Assembly (NCBI GenBank): GCA_023440975.1
Contig: JAEZRD010000041.1
Location: 1 to 49,868, forward strand
Length of the DNA: 49,868 nucleotides
From: Methanobacteriota archaeon
Lineage (GTDB): Archaea > Methanobacteriota > Methanobacteria > Methanobacteriales > Methanobacteriaceae
Direction: 5' to 3'
Both the position numbers and the translations under genes were made by a program. Below, piece by piece: positions 1-8,870 of this stretch (within the stretch, counting starts at the first letter, position 1; the number at the start of each line of letters is the position of its first letter). Below the pieces are notes generated by a model, which was not told the origin of the DNA, ran no database searches, and saw only the letters and a program-made list of their open reading frames with translations.

Positions 1-398
1 ATTGGATCAGCACCTAAAATGTTATTTCCACTTAGTTGATATGTACTTTTAAGTGTATTAGTTGTGTAATTATTATCTGCATTTGTACTTACATCGTTTA
101 ATTGGATAGTAGAATTATCTTCATTTATATTTGATGTTGTTGTTTGTGTAGCAGATAATATTTTTGAATTATCAATATTATTTTCAGCATTTAGATTGCT
201 GATTGTATTATTATCTGATATTGTCTGAGTTGACACTTCAGATATTGTATTATTATTTGAATTAATAGTTATATTAGATGAACCATCATCCGTGCTAACT
301 GTTGTGTCGTTTGTGACATTTTCCGCTGCTACGGCCCCCATACATACAAGTAATATTAGTATTAATCCTATAATAATGAATAATTTTCTTTCTCTCAT
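1..398 (-). CDS. Secreted Asn/Thr-rich surface protein, N-terminal part (runs off window)
   Basis: Partial gene: only the first 132 or so codons are in the window and the 3' end lies beyond base 1. The start ATG at 398-396 has a strong GGAGGTG ribosome binding site at 409-415. The product begins with a short basic stretch (MRERK), then a hydrophobic core and an Ala-rich end (GAVAAE) that looks like a signal peptide of about 26 residues. What follows is low-complexity and rich in Asn, Thr and Ser, as in the mature N-termini of the three other large secreted proteins in this window. By analogy it is probably another adhesin-like surface protein, but no folded domain is visible in the available part. 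Confidence 0.8.
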   Translation of the reverse strand, partial: MRERKLFIIIGLILILLVCMGAVAAENVTNDTTVSTDDGSSNITINSNNNTISEVSTQTISDNNTISNLNAENNIDNSKILSATQTTTSNINEDNSTIQLNDVSTNADNNYTTNTLKSTYQLSGNNILGADP

Positions 399-470
399 TT
401 TTCAAATTCACCTCCTTATTTATATATTTATGAATTCGCATTATTTTTTTAAATAAGGAAAAAGAATACT

Positions 471-485
471 ATGATATGTTATCAT
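471..485. repeat. 15-bp palindrome upstream of the first surface gene
   Basis: ATGATA-TGT-TATCAT is a perfect 6-bp inverted repeat with a 3-nt centre, lying about 75 bases upstream of the surface-protein start at 398. It could be an operator or a chance palindrome in AT-rich DNA. The rest of 399-603 holds the ribosome binding site and AT-rich promoter-like sequence, with no gene. Confidence 0.35.
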
Positions 486-603
486 TTTATTATGTGTAAT
501 ATTATTTTCGATTTAATCTTAACAAACAAATTAAAATATTAAATAAAAAAAAGATAAAATCAGAAAAAGAAGGGAAAAAATTAGGTAAATATAGTTTTTA
601 ATA

Positions 604-1476
604 TTAAATTTTAGGTACTTTGGATAATACCATATCTCCAGTATTTACTCCTAAATTTAAAGCATTTGCATTACATTTTGAACAGAGAAGATAAAATACA
701 TCTTGATTAGTGAATTTTAGTTCAGATAGTCCTTCATAATTCCCCATACCCTTGGATATTATGAATTCGGATTTATCAAATAGTTCTTTAAAAGTAGGGG
801 ATAATTTATCATAAACTACTCCAACAGTATTAGTTCCTATTGTTGTTAACTCTGCAAATTCATTTAAACCAATATCTTTTGCATCTTCTAAGCATGCATC
901 ATTTAAAACTGGACTTTCTTTAACTGCAAGTGTTATGTTAATATTATAATCGTTTTTTATCTTTTCTAAAAATAGTTTATCAAAAACGATTTCCCCAGTA
1001 TTATCTACCAAGTATAATAGGTTATCATGTTTCTTTAGTGCATTATCTAATGCTTTTACATCATTTATAGCTAAATCTTTATTTAAGTATTCATTTAATA
1101 ATTTTTCAATATCTACAGATAAGTCAAATGCTCCAAAATCTAGTATATTACCTACAATGCTTATTTTAACATAATTTTCTAAACTATCATCTTTTTTAAG
1201 TATTTCTTTTACTTCAGGCAATAAATTTTGAGCCATTTCATTTCCTAAATGTTTTTTTTCAAGGTATGGATCTTTACAACCAGTTTTTGTTCTTATAATT
1301 TCATGCATTGCAGAACCTGTTGCATTAGATGATGCATCTTTTTTATAATTTTCTGCTAAAAATTTAATTATATCTTCCATTATTTCTAGTTTTAATTCAT
1401 CATCATCTGTTGACATGTCTAATGCTTCTCTTGCTTGACGTAAGTAACATGCACCACATTCATAATATACTTTCAT
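604..1476 (-). CDS. DUF89 family metal-dependent phosphatase (damage-control phosphatase)
   Basis: A 290-residue protein of the DUF89 family, metal-dependent phosphatases proposed to hydrolyse damaged or overflow phosphometabolites. An N-terminal CGAC motif (Cys7/Cys10) and a C-terminal CSKC motif are typical of the prokaryotic subfamily. The metal-site signature appears as VDNTGE (Asp158, Asn159, Glu162), preceded by a GNILDFG segment and followed by KGMGNYEG. An upstream in-frame TTG is possible, but the ATG at 1476 has GGAAG at a good distance and is preferred. It is the last gene of a minus-strand group that starts with the MoxR ATPase at 4723, separated from the sulfur-carrier gene by about 30 bases. 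The substrate cannot be read from the sequence. Confidence 0.85.
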   Translation of the reverse strand: MKVYYECGACYLRQAREALDMSTDDDELKLEIMEDIIKFLAENYKKDASSNATGSAMHEIIRTKTGCKDPYLEKKHLGNEMAQNLLPEVKEILKKDDSLENYVKISIVGNILDFGAFDLSVDIEKLLNEYLNKDLAINDVKALDNALKKHDNLLYLVDNTGEIVFDKLFLEKIKNDYNINITLAVKESPVLNDACLEDAKDIGLNEFAELTTIGTNTVGVVYDKLSPTFKELFDKSEFIISKGMGNYEGLSELKFTNQDVFYLLCSKCNANALNLGVNTGDMVLSKVPKI

Positions 1477-1505
1477 TATAAATACTTCCAATTTTTCTAT
1501 TTTTT

Positions 1506-1709
1506 TTATCCACCATAGATTATTTGGATTAATTTTATAGTGTCTCCATCTTGAATAGTTGCATCTTCCACTACAATTTGATCATTCTTTTTTGCAACTA
1601 TTGTTTGAGGAGATACACCTAAATCATTTAACACATCAAGAATTGTTGTTTCCCCTTCAGTTAATTCTCTATCTTCATTAATTTCATTATATTCTAATTT
1701 AAAACTCAT
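1506..1709 (-). CDS. Ubiquitin-like sulfur carrier protein (MoaD/ThiS/SAMP family)
   Basis: A 67-residue beta-grasp protein ending in the Gly-Gly dipeptide (IIYGG) that such carriers use for adenylation and thiocarboxylation. The ATG at 1709 is preceded by GGAGGTT; an upstream in-frame TTG at 1724 overlaps that ribosome binding site and is unlikely. The gene sits 18 bases after the stop of the TtuA/NcsA-type thiolase gene. The pairing suggests a TtuB/SAMP2-like sulfur donor for tRNA 2-thiouridine rather than molybdopterin or thiamine synthesis. Archaeal SAMPs can also be conjugated to proteins, which is possible here but unproven. No E1-like activating enzyme is encoded in the window. Confidence 0.88.
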   Translation of the reverse strand: MSFKLEYNEINEDRELTEGETTILDVLNDLGVSPQTIVAKKNDQIVVEDATIQDGDTIKLIQIIYGG

Positions 1710-1727
1710 TTTATTAACCTCCAATTT

Positions 1728-2669
1728 TTAGTAATAATCTAAGTTAGGAGTGTGTCCTAACTCTTTAAGAAATGTACATGCTCTACATGTTTGGTTAGAT
1801 GATGGTTCACCACAAACTTCACATCTGTCAAATTCAAAGGGTTCAGTTAATTCTTCTCTTATAGATGGGCGGATTTTATCAAATCCTCTAAGAGTACTAT
1901 ACATTATTGTTGGATGATCGGGGGTTAAATCTTTTAATATGTTACCTACTTCCATTCTGAATGATTGTTGAGCATATGGACAACTATCTAAATGTATATC
2001 TAAACCTTTAGATAATGCATATAATCCTACTTCTCTTTCAGGAATTTCACGAAGAGGTTTGATTTTTGGAGTGAATAATGGACTTTCTGATTCTGTTATT
2101 GGTCCGATTTTAACTAAATTATTAATATTTCCTTCTAAGTAATTCATTAATATTGCTTGAGTTTCATCATCAAGATTATGTCCTGTAGCTATTTTAGTTG
2201 CACCCATATCTCTAGCTGCACGATTTATTAACCATCTTCTAAAGACTCCGCAATAAGTGCATGATCCCCGATGGTCTGGTACTGTCATGATTTCATCTAA
2301 ATCTATATTGAATGCATCTTTAAAAGATAATATTTGATGTTCTATACCTAATCTTTTAGCATGCTTTTTAGCTATGTCTACTCCTTCTTTACGATAGCCT
2401 TTAATACCTTCATCAATAGTAACAGCACATAAAGTTATGAAATGTCTTTCCACATAAGAATTTAAGATTTCAAGTGTAGCTACACTATCTTTACCTCCAG
2501 ATAATGCTACCATTACTTTATCTCCTTTTTTTAAGAGGTTTTCTTTTTTAATTGTTTGAATAACCTTTTTTTCAATGCTTTCAATGAAACAATCTTGACA
2601 TAATGATTGACCTGATTGTTTTTTCTTAATTATAACATTAGGGTTACCACATTTACTACATACATCCAT
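1728..2669 (-). CDS. ttuA: tRNA 2-thiouridine thiolase, TtuA/NcsA type
   Basis: A 313-residue PP-loop ATPase that adenylates and thiolates tRNA uridine. The PP-loop SGGKDS is at residues 57-62. Cys137 and Cys140 (CTYC) plus Cys230 match the three cysteines that hold the catalytic [4Fe-4S] cluster in TtuA-type enzymes. Two zinc-ribbon pairs frame the protein: Cys4/Cys7 with Cys24/Cys27, and Cys283/Cys286 with Cys295/Cys298. Length and domain order are those of a complete family member. No strong ribosome binding site precedes the ATG at 2669. The next gene downstream encodes the Gly-Gly sulfur carrier, its probable sulfur donor. Whether it modifies position 54 or position 34 cannot be decided from the sequence. 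Confidence 0.9.
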   Translation of the reverse strand: MDVCSKCGNPNVIIKKKQSGQSLCQDCFIESIEKKVIQTIKKENLLKKGDKVMVALSGGKDSVATLEILNSYVERHFITLCAVTIDEGIKGYRKEGVDIAKKHAKRLGIEHQILSFKDAFNIDLDEIMTVPDHRGSCTYCGVFRRWLINRAARDMGATKIATGHNLDDETQAILMNYLEGNINNLVKIGPITESESPLFTPKIKPLREIPEREVGLYALSKGLDIHLDSCPYAQQSFRMEVGNILKDLTPDHPTIMYSTLRGFDKIRPSIREELTEPFEFDRCEVCGEPSSNQTCRACTFLKELGHTPNLDYY

Positions 2670-2692
2670 AATTATACCATATTATACTTTTT

Positions 2693-3844
2693 TTACATTT
2701 GCACTACAAAATCAGCTAACTGATTAAGTGTACTTACTTCAAATACTTGAGCACCAGCTTCTTGGTATAAGCTAACGCAACTATCAACTACATCCCATTT
2801 ATATTTATCTTCAGGGTTAAGAATTACAACTTTCTTACTGTCTCTTACTAATTCTTTCATTACCTCAACACTTGCAGGTATTCCATCAATTTTAGGTCCT
2901 GCCCAGTCTCTGCAATCTGATAATATTATAACATAAGATTTATTATTTAATTTTGCTTTTTTTCTAAATTGGTTAAATGAAGAATACATATTACTTGTTC
3001 CATGAACCATAGCATTTCGCATTCTTAAAGTTCTAACATCTGCGAAAGCTGTTAATAAGTACTCTTGTTTAAGAGCATCAGTAGTTTCAATAACTTTATT
3101 ATCAAATTCAAAAACTCTTGAGTTTTTGAATGCTGTTTGACATGAATACATTAACATGAAAAACCAGCTACTTATCCATTCACAAGATCCACTAATATCA
3201 TTTAAGAACATGTGCTCATTTTTATGTTTACGTGGTTTAGCCTTAATTAATTCAACAGGCACTCCACCATATTTAATATTTTTACGCATTGTTCTTCTAA
3301 TATCAACTTTATTAGTTTTAGCTAATCTATTACGTCTTGATCTTTTATTAGCAATACGTCTTCCTAATTGTTGGCATAATTCTAAAACTCTAGGATCGAA
3401 CTTGTTAAGTTTAGTTAAATCTTTATTTAAAATTTCACCTTCACGTTCTAATTGTTCTTTCTCATCTAGAACAGGTGTACCGGATAATTGTTTAATTTGC
3501 TCTGCACCCATAGGATTTGGTTTTTTATTAGTTTTACCATCCTTTTTAATAACATATTTATTGGATTTTCCCCCTCGTTTACCTACCCGTTTATTACTAT
3601 TCCTGTTAACTTGTCTTTCATCAGTTGATGGTTTTTTTATGAAACATTCATCAAATATTTCATCAAATTTTGCAATATCATATTTATCTTTAACATAAAC
3701 ACTACGTAAAGCTCTTTTAAGAAGAGCTAAATCATCAGTTCCAATTAATTCATAAGTATCTAGTGCAGTTTGTGTACTGCGAATACTCACTCCTAAACCT
3801 TTATCTCTAAGCTGATTTGATAAGTAAACAATTTGGGATTTCAT
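2693..3844 (-). CDS. VWA domain protein (CoxE-like), MoxR partner
   Basis: A 383-residue soluble protein with a C-terminal von Willebrand A/CoxE-like domain. The MIDAS motif appears as DISGS, followed by a conserved HGTSN segment and a DCRDW segment that fits the third metal-site loop. The middle third (roughly residues 80-200) is very basic, with many Lys/Arg/Asn, and may be a flexible or nucleic-acid-binding linker. The ATG at 3844 is chosen; a TTG three codons upstream is the alternative. It starts 27 bases after the end of the MoxR-type ATPase gene. MoxR-VWA pairs generally act as chaperones or metal-insertion machines for a third protein, which is not identified here. Confidence 0.82.
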   Translation of the reverse strand: MKSQIVYLSNQLRDKGLGVSIRSTQTALDTYELIGTDDLALLKRALRSVYVKDKYDIAKFDEIFDECFIKKPSTDERQVNRNSNKRVGKRGGKSNKYVIKKDGKTNKKPNPMGAEQIKQLSGTPVLDEKEQLEREGEILNKDLTKLNKFDPRVLELCQQLGRRIANKRSRRNRLAKTNKVDIRRTMRKNIKYGGVPVELIKAKPRKHKNEHMFLNDISGSCEWISSWFFMLMYSCQTAFKNSRVFEFDNKVIETTDALKQEYLLTAFADVRTLRMRNAMVHGTSNMYSSFNQFRKKAKLNNKSYVIILSDCRDWAGPKIDGIPASVEVMKELVRDSKKVVILNPEDKYKWDVVDSCVSLYQEAGAQVFEVSTLNQLADFVVQM

Positions 3845-3871
3845 AATACTCAAAGGGGGAAAATATATAAT

Positions 3872-4723
3872 TTATTGTTTGAAAATATCCTTAAGGACAC
3901 GTTTTTTATCAGATTCGTTTTTTATTGCAACACCCATACTATCTATGAGTGCTTCTTCAACATTTTTATTACCTAAATTTTGAACACTATTAACCCAATC
4001 AACACTAGCTCTTACACTTGGCTTTTTGGTTAAATTAAGTGTACGTATACGTTGAACAAGATTCACTACTTTTTTAATTAAACCATCATCCGCTTCAGGG
4101 ATTTTAGATTTTACAATCTTCATTTCACGTTCAACACTAGGATAAGAAATATATAAGAATAAACATCTATCTTTAGTTTCATCAAGTAACATTCTTTGAG
4201 AATTACTTGTTAAAACCACTATAAGATTATTATTTAAATCAAAAGTTCCTAAATCATTTACAGTGACTTGTTTTTCACCTAAAGCTTGTAGAAGGAAACT
4301 TTCAACTTCTTCATCTGCTTTATCAATCTCATCAATAAGTAAAAGTGAATCTTTTTCATCTATAAATGCTTGAAGTAATGGTCTTTTAATGAAATAATCA
4401 TTATTAAATATACTTGTTTCATCCTGATTTTTACCTTTAGCAGATTCTAAATGTAATAATTGTTTTTGATAGTTCCATTCCCCTACAATTTGTTCAAATG
4501 TTATACCTTCATAACATTGTATACGGAAAAATTCTCTATTTAATGATTTAGCTATAGCTTTAGCTAATTCTGTCTTACCCACACCTGGTGGTCCTTCAAT
4601 TAATATAGGTTTATTTAAGGATAATGCTAAAAAAGTGGATGTTGTTATTTCATCGTTACTAACATATCCAATGTCATTTAAACTTTTTTTAATATTTTTC
4701 AGGGTTAATTCTTCATTTGACAA
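3872..4723 (-). CDS. MoxR-family AAA+ ATPase
   Basis: A 283-residue AAA+ ATPase. Walker A is GPPGVGKT at residues 44-51, Walker B is LLLIDEID, and sensor-1 is LTSNSQ. The arrangement is that of MoxR/CoxD proteins, which pair with VWA proteins such as the product of the next gene. No in-frame ATG lies near the N-terminus. TTG at 4723 is therefore the likely start, supported by AAAGGTT about eight bases upstream. It heads the minus-strand group 4723-604 and has a TATA-like sequence (AAATATATAAAATATT on the minus strand, about 4758-4773). Confidence 0.85.
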   Translation of the reverse strand: MSNEELTLKNIKKSLNDIGYVSNDEITTSTFLALSLNKPILIEGPPGVGKTELAKAIAKSLNREFFRIQCYEGITFEQIVGEWNYQKQLLHLESAKGKNQDETSIFNNDYFIKRPLLQAFIDEKDSLLLIDEIDKADEEVESFLLQALGEKQVTVNDLGTFDLNNNLIVVLTSNSQRMLLDETKDRCLFLYISYPSVEREMKIVKSKIPEADDGLIKKVVNLVQRIRTLNLTKKPSVRASVDWVNSVQNLGNKNVEEALIDSMGVAIKNESDKKRVLKDIFKQ

Positions 4724-4902
4724 TTCAATAACCTTTCTTTTTTCTTTCTAAAATTTTTATTATAATATTTTATATATTTAGTTTCTTTTAATAAAAAGAT
4801 TTGTTTATAATTAATAGAAATATTAAAAATCTTTTTTAATAAAAAATAAATAGTGAAAAACTAATAATTAAGATTAAATAAAATTATAAAGGTAAAAGAA
4901 AC

Positions 4903-5433
4903 ATGAAAAAAAAGGTAATAGGTTTATTAATCCTCTTCATTATTGTTCTTGGAGGATTTGCAATAAGTTCATTCTACTCAACAGATATCACACAGAACAA
5001 TACAAACAACAGCTCACAGCAATTAACTGGTGAAAAAACAATGATTAATGGATTAACTTGTATGATACCGAGTTCTTATCAAGGAGGAAGCCTTAACACT
5101 TCTACTCCAGGAATAGAAACTTATGGAACTTATCAAAATGATCAAATTTATGTAACAGTATACTCACCAAATAGTAATGGAAACAAAGTATATCAAGGAG
5201 ATATTGACTATTTTGTAAATAACATAGGAAACACTGATATTAACCAAGGAAAAGAAAACACCACTGTAAATGGTCATCAAATACAATACATTAGCCAACA
5301 TTCAAACACACGTGGAGATTATAGATTAGCATTCTTCCAAGTAGGAGATAAAAAAGTTTTAATCGAATGGTTAGGTTCAAGTATCACACCAGATATTAAA
5401 AATATAATAAATAGTTTTTATCAATTAAATTAA
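4903..5433 (+). CDS. Membrane-anchored extracytoplasmic protein of unknown function
   Basis: A 176-residue protein with one N-terminal hydrophobic segment (about residues 4-24) and no lipobox cysteine, so it is probably an uncleaved anchor or signal peptide. A short Asn/Gln/Ser-rich linker (about 30-45) is followed by a compact domain of about 130 residues that resembles other small methanogen surface proteins with alternating beta segments. The start is preceded by AAGGTAAAAGAAAC. It is transcribed away from the MoxR gene and converges on the acyltransferase gene. I do not recognise a family with confidence. Confidence 0.75.
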   Translation: MKKKVIGLLILFIIVLGGFAISSFYSTDITQNNTNNSSQQLTGEKTMINGLTCMIPSSYQGGSLNTSTPGIETYGTYQNDQIYVTVYSPNSNGNKVYQGDIDYFVNNIGNTDINQGKENTTVNGHQIQYISQHSNTRGDYRLAFFQVGDKKVLIEWLGSSITPDIKNIINSFYQLN

Positions 5434-5448
5434 AAAAAAATATTAAAA

Positions 5449-5479
5449 TTTTGAGTTTTCATTTTATTAAAACTCAAAA
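5449..5479. terminator. Bidirectional hairpin terminator between convergent genes
   Basis: An 11-bp perfect inverted repeat (TTTTGAGTTTT at 5449-5459 with its complement at 5469-5479, 9-nt loop). It lies between the convergent stops at 5433 and 5497, with A- and T-runs on both sides, so it could end transcripts from either direction. Confidence 0.65.
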
Positions 5480-5496
5480 AATAAACCCTTCTTTTT

Positions 5497-6591
5497 TTAT
5501 TTTGTGTATTTATACATGATTCTTCCAGTTAATGCCCTTAAGATTGGTATTTCATTAAACACAAGCATCATTGCCCAAGTAAGAGCTAATATGAATATTC
5601 CACTTAATGGAATCATTAACCAATAATTGTTTATAACATATAATGGAGTTAAAAGTTGATAGAATAACAAATGACCTAAATATATACCATAAACATTACT
5701 ACTTAAAGAGATAATTGCATAACTAGTAAAACCTGTAGTAAAGAAATTACGTTTATTTGTGAAAGTTTTAGAATTAAAACTAAGGTTTTTAATAGTTAAG
5801 AAAAAACCAACTGATTGGAATACAACAAGTATATTATAATATAATGTTGAATTAGTTGGACCTGCAGTTAAAACACTACCTGAAGGTAAACATAATCGTA
5901 TTATAGTGAAAACTACAAAAACAATCGGCCATAAAAATTTATTACTCCAAATCTTTCCATTTGCATTATGTAAATAATAACCTAGAACAAAATATCCTAA
6001 AGGCCCTGCAAAATATCTTAAATCAATATTAATATAAGGAATATGGAAAGTTGTGAATAAACAAGCTATTAACCAAATAACAATGAAAATAGGTACTTCA
6101 TAAGCAGGAGAATTTCGAATCCATTTATTAATTATAGGTGCAATTAAGTAAACACTTAACATAACCCATACAAACCAGAAATGACCTAAATATCCTGCTT
6201 CACCAAGTAACATTTTAAAAATATAATCAGCGAATGAAATATGAGTTATAGCTGCAGTTCTATAAAATGTTCCAGTTACTAATGCTAATGCAATGAATAT
6301 AATCCACCATAAGAAAAATGGAATCAACATTCTTGGAAATCTAAGCTTAACAAAACTTGAAAAATCATAATCTCTACCTAAAAGTAGGATTCCTGAAATC
6401 ATGATAAATAATGGAATACTTACTCTACAAATTATATCATAAAAAGTAGCAACTTCAGAGCCTGAAATGTGTCCAGGAATATAAAAGTAACAAACATGAG
6501 CAATAATCACTAATAATATAGAAATAGCTTTTAATTGATCCAAATAAGCTATCCTATCATGCCTAGCTCTTCTATCTCTTGAACGAATCAT
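5497..6591 (-). CDS. Acyltransferase family 3 integral membrane protein
   Basis: A 364-residue polytopic membrane protein with about ten hydrophobic segments. The N-terminus (RIAYLDQLKAISILLVIIAH) carries the conserved early Asp and the TM1 His of acyltransferase-3 proteins. A second signature appears as PRMLIPFFLWW. Family members transfer acyl groups, often acetyl or succinyl, to sugars of exported glycans, so a role in modifying cell-surface polysaccharide is likely. GGAG lies 12 bases before the ATG at 6591. The neighbours do not reveal its substrate. The Wzy-like polymerase near 26-27 kb could act on the same surface glycan, but that is inference. Confidence 0.85.
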   Translation of the reverse strand: MIRSRDRRARHDRIAYLDQLKAISILLVIIAHVCYFYIPGHISGSEVATFYDIICRVSIPLFIMISGILLLGRDYDFSSFVKLRFPRMLIPFFLWWIIFIALALVTGTFYRTAAITHISFADYIFKMLLGEAGYLGHFWFVWVMLSVYLIAPIINKWIRNSPAYEVPIFIVIWLIACLFTTFHIPYINIDLRYFAGPLGYFVLGYYLHNANGKIWSNKFLWPIVFVVFTIIRLCLPSGSVLTAGPTNSTLYYNILVVFQSVGFFLTIKNLSFNSKTFTNKRNFFTTGFTSYAIISLSSNVYGIYLGHLLFYQLLTPLYVINNYWLMIPLSGIFILALTWAMMLVFNEIPILRALTGRIMYKYTK

Positions 6592-6664
6592 TAAGTAAAT
6601 ACTCCTATTTAATAAATTTTCTTATAATCATCATTTTCATAAAAAAGTTTAAAACATCAAAATG

Positions 6665-6673
6665 TTTATATAA
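6665..6673 (+). promoter_or_regulatory. TATA box of the flavodoxin gene
   Basis: TTTATATAA lies 66-75 bases upstream of the ATG at 6740 and matches the archaeal TATA-box consensus. With initiation about 25 bases downstream, this implies a short leader that contains the GGGAGG ribosome binding site. Confidence 0.5.
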
Positions 6674-6739
6674 TATATTATTATAATATTATTAAATATA
6701 AATGTAAAGGATTAAATTTAAAAAGGGAGGATAAAGATT

Positions 6740-7201
6740 ATGAAAACCTTAGTTGTGTATTACTCACGGACACATAATACTAAAAAAGTAGCAGAAGAAA
6801 TTAAAAATCAACTTGACTCTGATATTGAAGGAATTATTTCAAAAACCAAATATGATGGAAAAATAGGTTTTGTGAAAGGAGCAAAAGATGCAAGAGGAGA
6901 AAAAGAAGTTGAAATATTAACATCTAATTATGACCCTTCAAAATATGATTTAACAATTATTGGAACACCAGTATGGGCAGGAAACATTTCAACACCCGTT
7001 CTTACTTACATCAATAATAATAAAAATAAATTTAATGATGTTGCTTTCTTCATAACTGCTAAATCAGATAAAGCTGAAGATGTTTTAAATAAAATGAATG
7101 AACATACAGGTAAAAATCCAGTAAGTACATTAATGATTAAAGAATCAGAAATAGATAATATAAAACCTAAAGTAACTGAATTCATATCAAAAATAGAATA
7201 A
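6740..7201 (+). CDS. Flavodoxin family protein
   Basis: A 153-residue single-domain flavodoxin-like protein, an FMN-binding electron carrier of the cytosol. The phosphate-binding loop is YYSRTHNTKKVA at the N-terminus, the usual position after the first strand, and IIGTPVWAGNISTPVLTYI corresponds to the second FMN loop. A GGGAGG ribosome binding site precedes the ATG. It stands alone, diverging from the acyltransferase gene and converging on the DHPS-related gene, so its redox partner is not evident. The Ser/Thr-rich loop resembles the FldA-like subgroup annotated as flavodoxin or NAD(P)H oxidoreductase-like. Confidence 0.88.
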   Translation: MKTLVVYYSRTHNTKKVAEEIKNQLDSDIEGIISKTKYDGKIGFVKGAKDARGEKEVEILTSNYDPSKYDLTIIGTPVWAGNISTPVLTYINNNKNKFNDVAFFITAKSDKAEDVLNKMNEHTGKNPVSTLMIKESEIDNIKPKVTEFISKIE

Positions 7202-7243
7202 TTAAAAGAAAAAAATAAAAATTAATTCCGTTTTTTTTTCTTT

Positions 7244-8839
7244 TTATTTTAATTTTAAAGGACGATTGAACAAATCAAAGTCTTGAATATAATCTTTACG
7301 AGTAATCATAGCAATTTCAGCTTTCTGTAACTCACTACCTAAATAAGCTGCATGCTCTAAACGAGTGACTAAACCTTTTTTAACCAATTCATCATAAACT
7401 TCTTTTGCATAAGTTCCACTAACAGCAATATCTGGTTTAGTTTTCTTAAAATGAGTAACAACTATTTTACTACTCTCAACATCTTTACCATAATCAACAC
7501 GTATTTTAAAACTTCCAAGAGGATCACGTTTAAATTTAGTACATTCCTTAGCTTGTTCTACAGGAACATCATAATCTTCATCTAAATCAACATGTTTTCT
7601 TTTATCCTTAAACACAAGTAAGTTAATTCCTAAATCTTTAGGTATTGAATGTCTATGTTTAGCTAAAAACATCATTTTACTAGAAACTGCTAATTCATGA
7701 ACACTTCCAGCAGTTTTACCACTTTCTTCAGGAGTGAATAATATACTAGCACCCAATTCCATCCCTATACCTGTAAGTAAAGCATTTGCTCCCACAGAAT
7801 CTGTATCCATCAATTCAATTACATTACCTACACCAAAAAACATTGGTCTTTTAATTTCCTTATGGAAATCATTATAAGCAGTTATAGAATCAACTAAACT
7901 ATTACTATTTATTGGATCTAAAACCATATCAGCTATACCATCTAAACCTTCAGTTTTTTTAAGAAGTTTTTTCATAGAACTAATACGTTCCTCTGGAGTA
8001 TGTGGAACAAAACCTTCATTATAATTAGTTGGAAGTAAAACTGCAGGAATATTATGCTCTTTAAGTAAAGGTAATAATTCTTCACAATTACCATGATCTA
8101 AGCTTAATACCATGTCAATTCCACAATCAACAGCTACTTTAATTTCTTTAGGATTTAAAGTATCTATACTTAAAGGCCTATCACCAATAATAGGTCTTAA
8201 TGTTTCAATAAGACCAGGAATATCTTCAGAGCGATCTTCTCCTGCTAACATTCCAATATCTATCATATCCGAACCAGAAGCAACAAAATATTCAGCTTTT
8301 TTAATTAAATCTTCTTTAGAAAGTGCTGGTGCATTAGCTATCTCAGATAATACTCTCATAGGGAAATCTTCACCAACAGGTAAGTTTTTAACTAAAATAT
8401 TATTAGGTTTTTTAAGTAATTCCCCTACTTTTTCTTCATTATTTTCATAATCCTCAATAAATTGGAATGCTTGTTTACGTTTTTCATCTTCAATAAGTTT
8501 ATCTGCAGCTTTATCCTCAGATAATTCTAAATCTTCAACTAAATCCAAAACCATTTGTAAATCTGCAGCATCTGTTGAACCTTTAAAACTAGGAATATTA
8601 AATGCTTTACTAATTTCAATTGTAGTTTTTCTCATTAAACCTGGAGTAAGTATCATATCAATTTCATCTAATTGATTTTCATAATTTTCCTTAATCTCTT
8701 TAATAATCTTACTAGGTGTTAAAAAAGCTGCAATCTGCGTATTATCCGCAATATGAACAATTGTATCAACTTTACTTTTATCTGCTTTCTGCTTAACAAG
8801 TGGGTAAGCAAGCTCCCCAGTTATAATAAGTACTTTCAT
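7244..8839 (-). CDS. Dihydropteroate synthase-related protein (methanogen type)
   Basis: A 531-residue protein of the methanogen dihydropteroate-synthase-like family. Residues about 1-140 form an N-terminal domain of its own. The central part (about 160-420) is a pterin-binding TIM barrel, with SGSDMIDIGMLAGEDRS, RPLSIDTLNPKEI and DMVLSLDHGN segments. The last 110 or so residues form a separate C-terminal domain (DUF4346-like). Family knowledge points to tetrahydromethanopterin metabolism rather than folate synthesis, but the exact reaction is not settled. AGGAAGT precedes the ATG at 8839. The upstream neighbour is the fumarase alpha gene, 31 bases away on the same strand, so the two may be cotranscribed. 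Confidence 0.82.
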   Translation of the reverse strand: MKVLIITGELAYPLVKQKADKSKVDTIVHIADNTQIAAFLTPSKIIKEIKENYENQLDEIDMILTPGLMRKTTIEISKAFNIPSFKGSTDAADLQMVLDLVEDLELSEDKAADKLIEDEKRKQAFQFIEDYENNEEKVGELLKKPNNILVKNLPVGEDFPMRVLSEIANAPALSKEDLIKKAEYFVASGSDMIDIGMLAGEDRSEDIPGLIETLRPIIGDRPLSIDTLNPKEIKVAVDCGIDMVLSLDHGNCEELLPLLKEHNIPAVLLPTNYNEGFVPHTPEERISSMKKLLKKTEGLDGIADMVLDPINSNSLVDSITAYNDFHKEIKRPMFFGVGNVIELMDTDSVGANALLTGIGMELGASILFTPEESGKTAGSVHELAVSSKMMFLAKHRHSIPKDLGINLLVFKDKRKHVDLDEDYDVPVEQAKECTKFKRDPLGSFKIRVDYGKDVESSKIVVTHFKKTKPDIAVSGTYAKEVYDELVKKGLVTRLEHAAYLGSELQKAEIAMITRKDYIQDFDLFNRPLKLK

Positions 8840-8870
8840 AAATAATTACTTCCTAAATAAAAAAAAATTT

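Noticed and set aside
1506..1709. Molybdopterin synthase small subunit (MoaD)
   Set aside because: Gly-Gly end and size fit, but the direct neighbour is the tRNA thiolase TtuA/NcsA and no molybdopterin genes are nearby.
3156..3698. 180-residue hydrophobic plus-strand frame
   Set aside because: Antisense of the VWA gene; no ribosome binding site and no recognisable domain.
7202..7243. Hairpin terminator between the flavodoxin and DHPS-related genes
   Set aside because: Only A-run/T-run complementarity is present, without a definite stem, so it is not listed as a feature.
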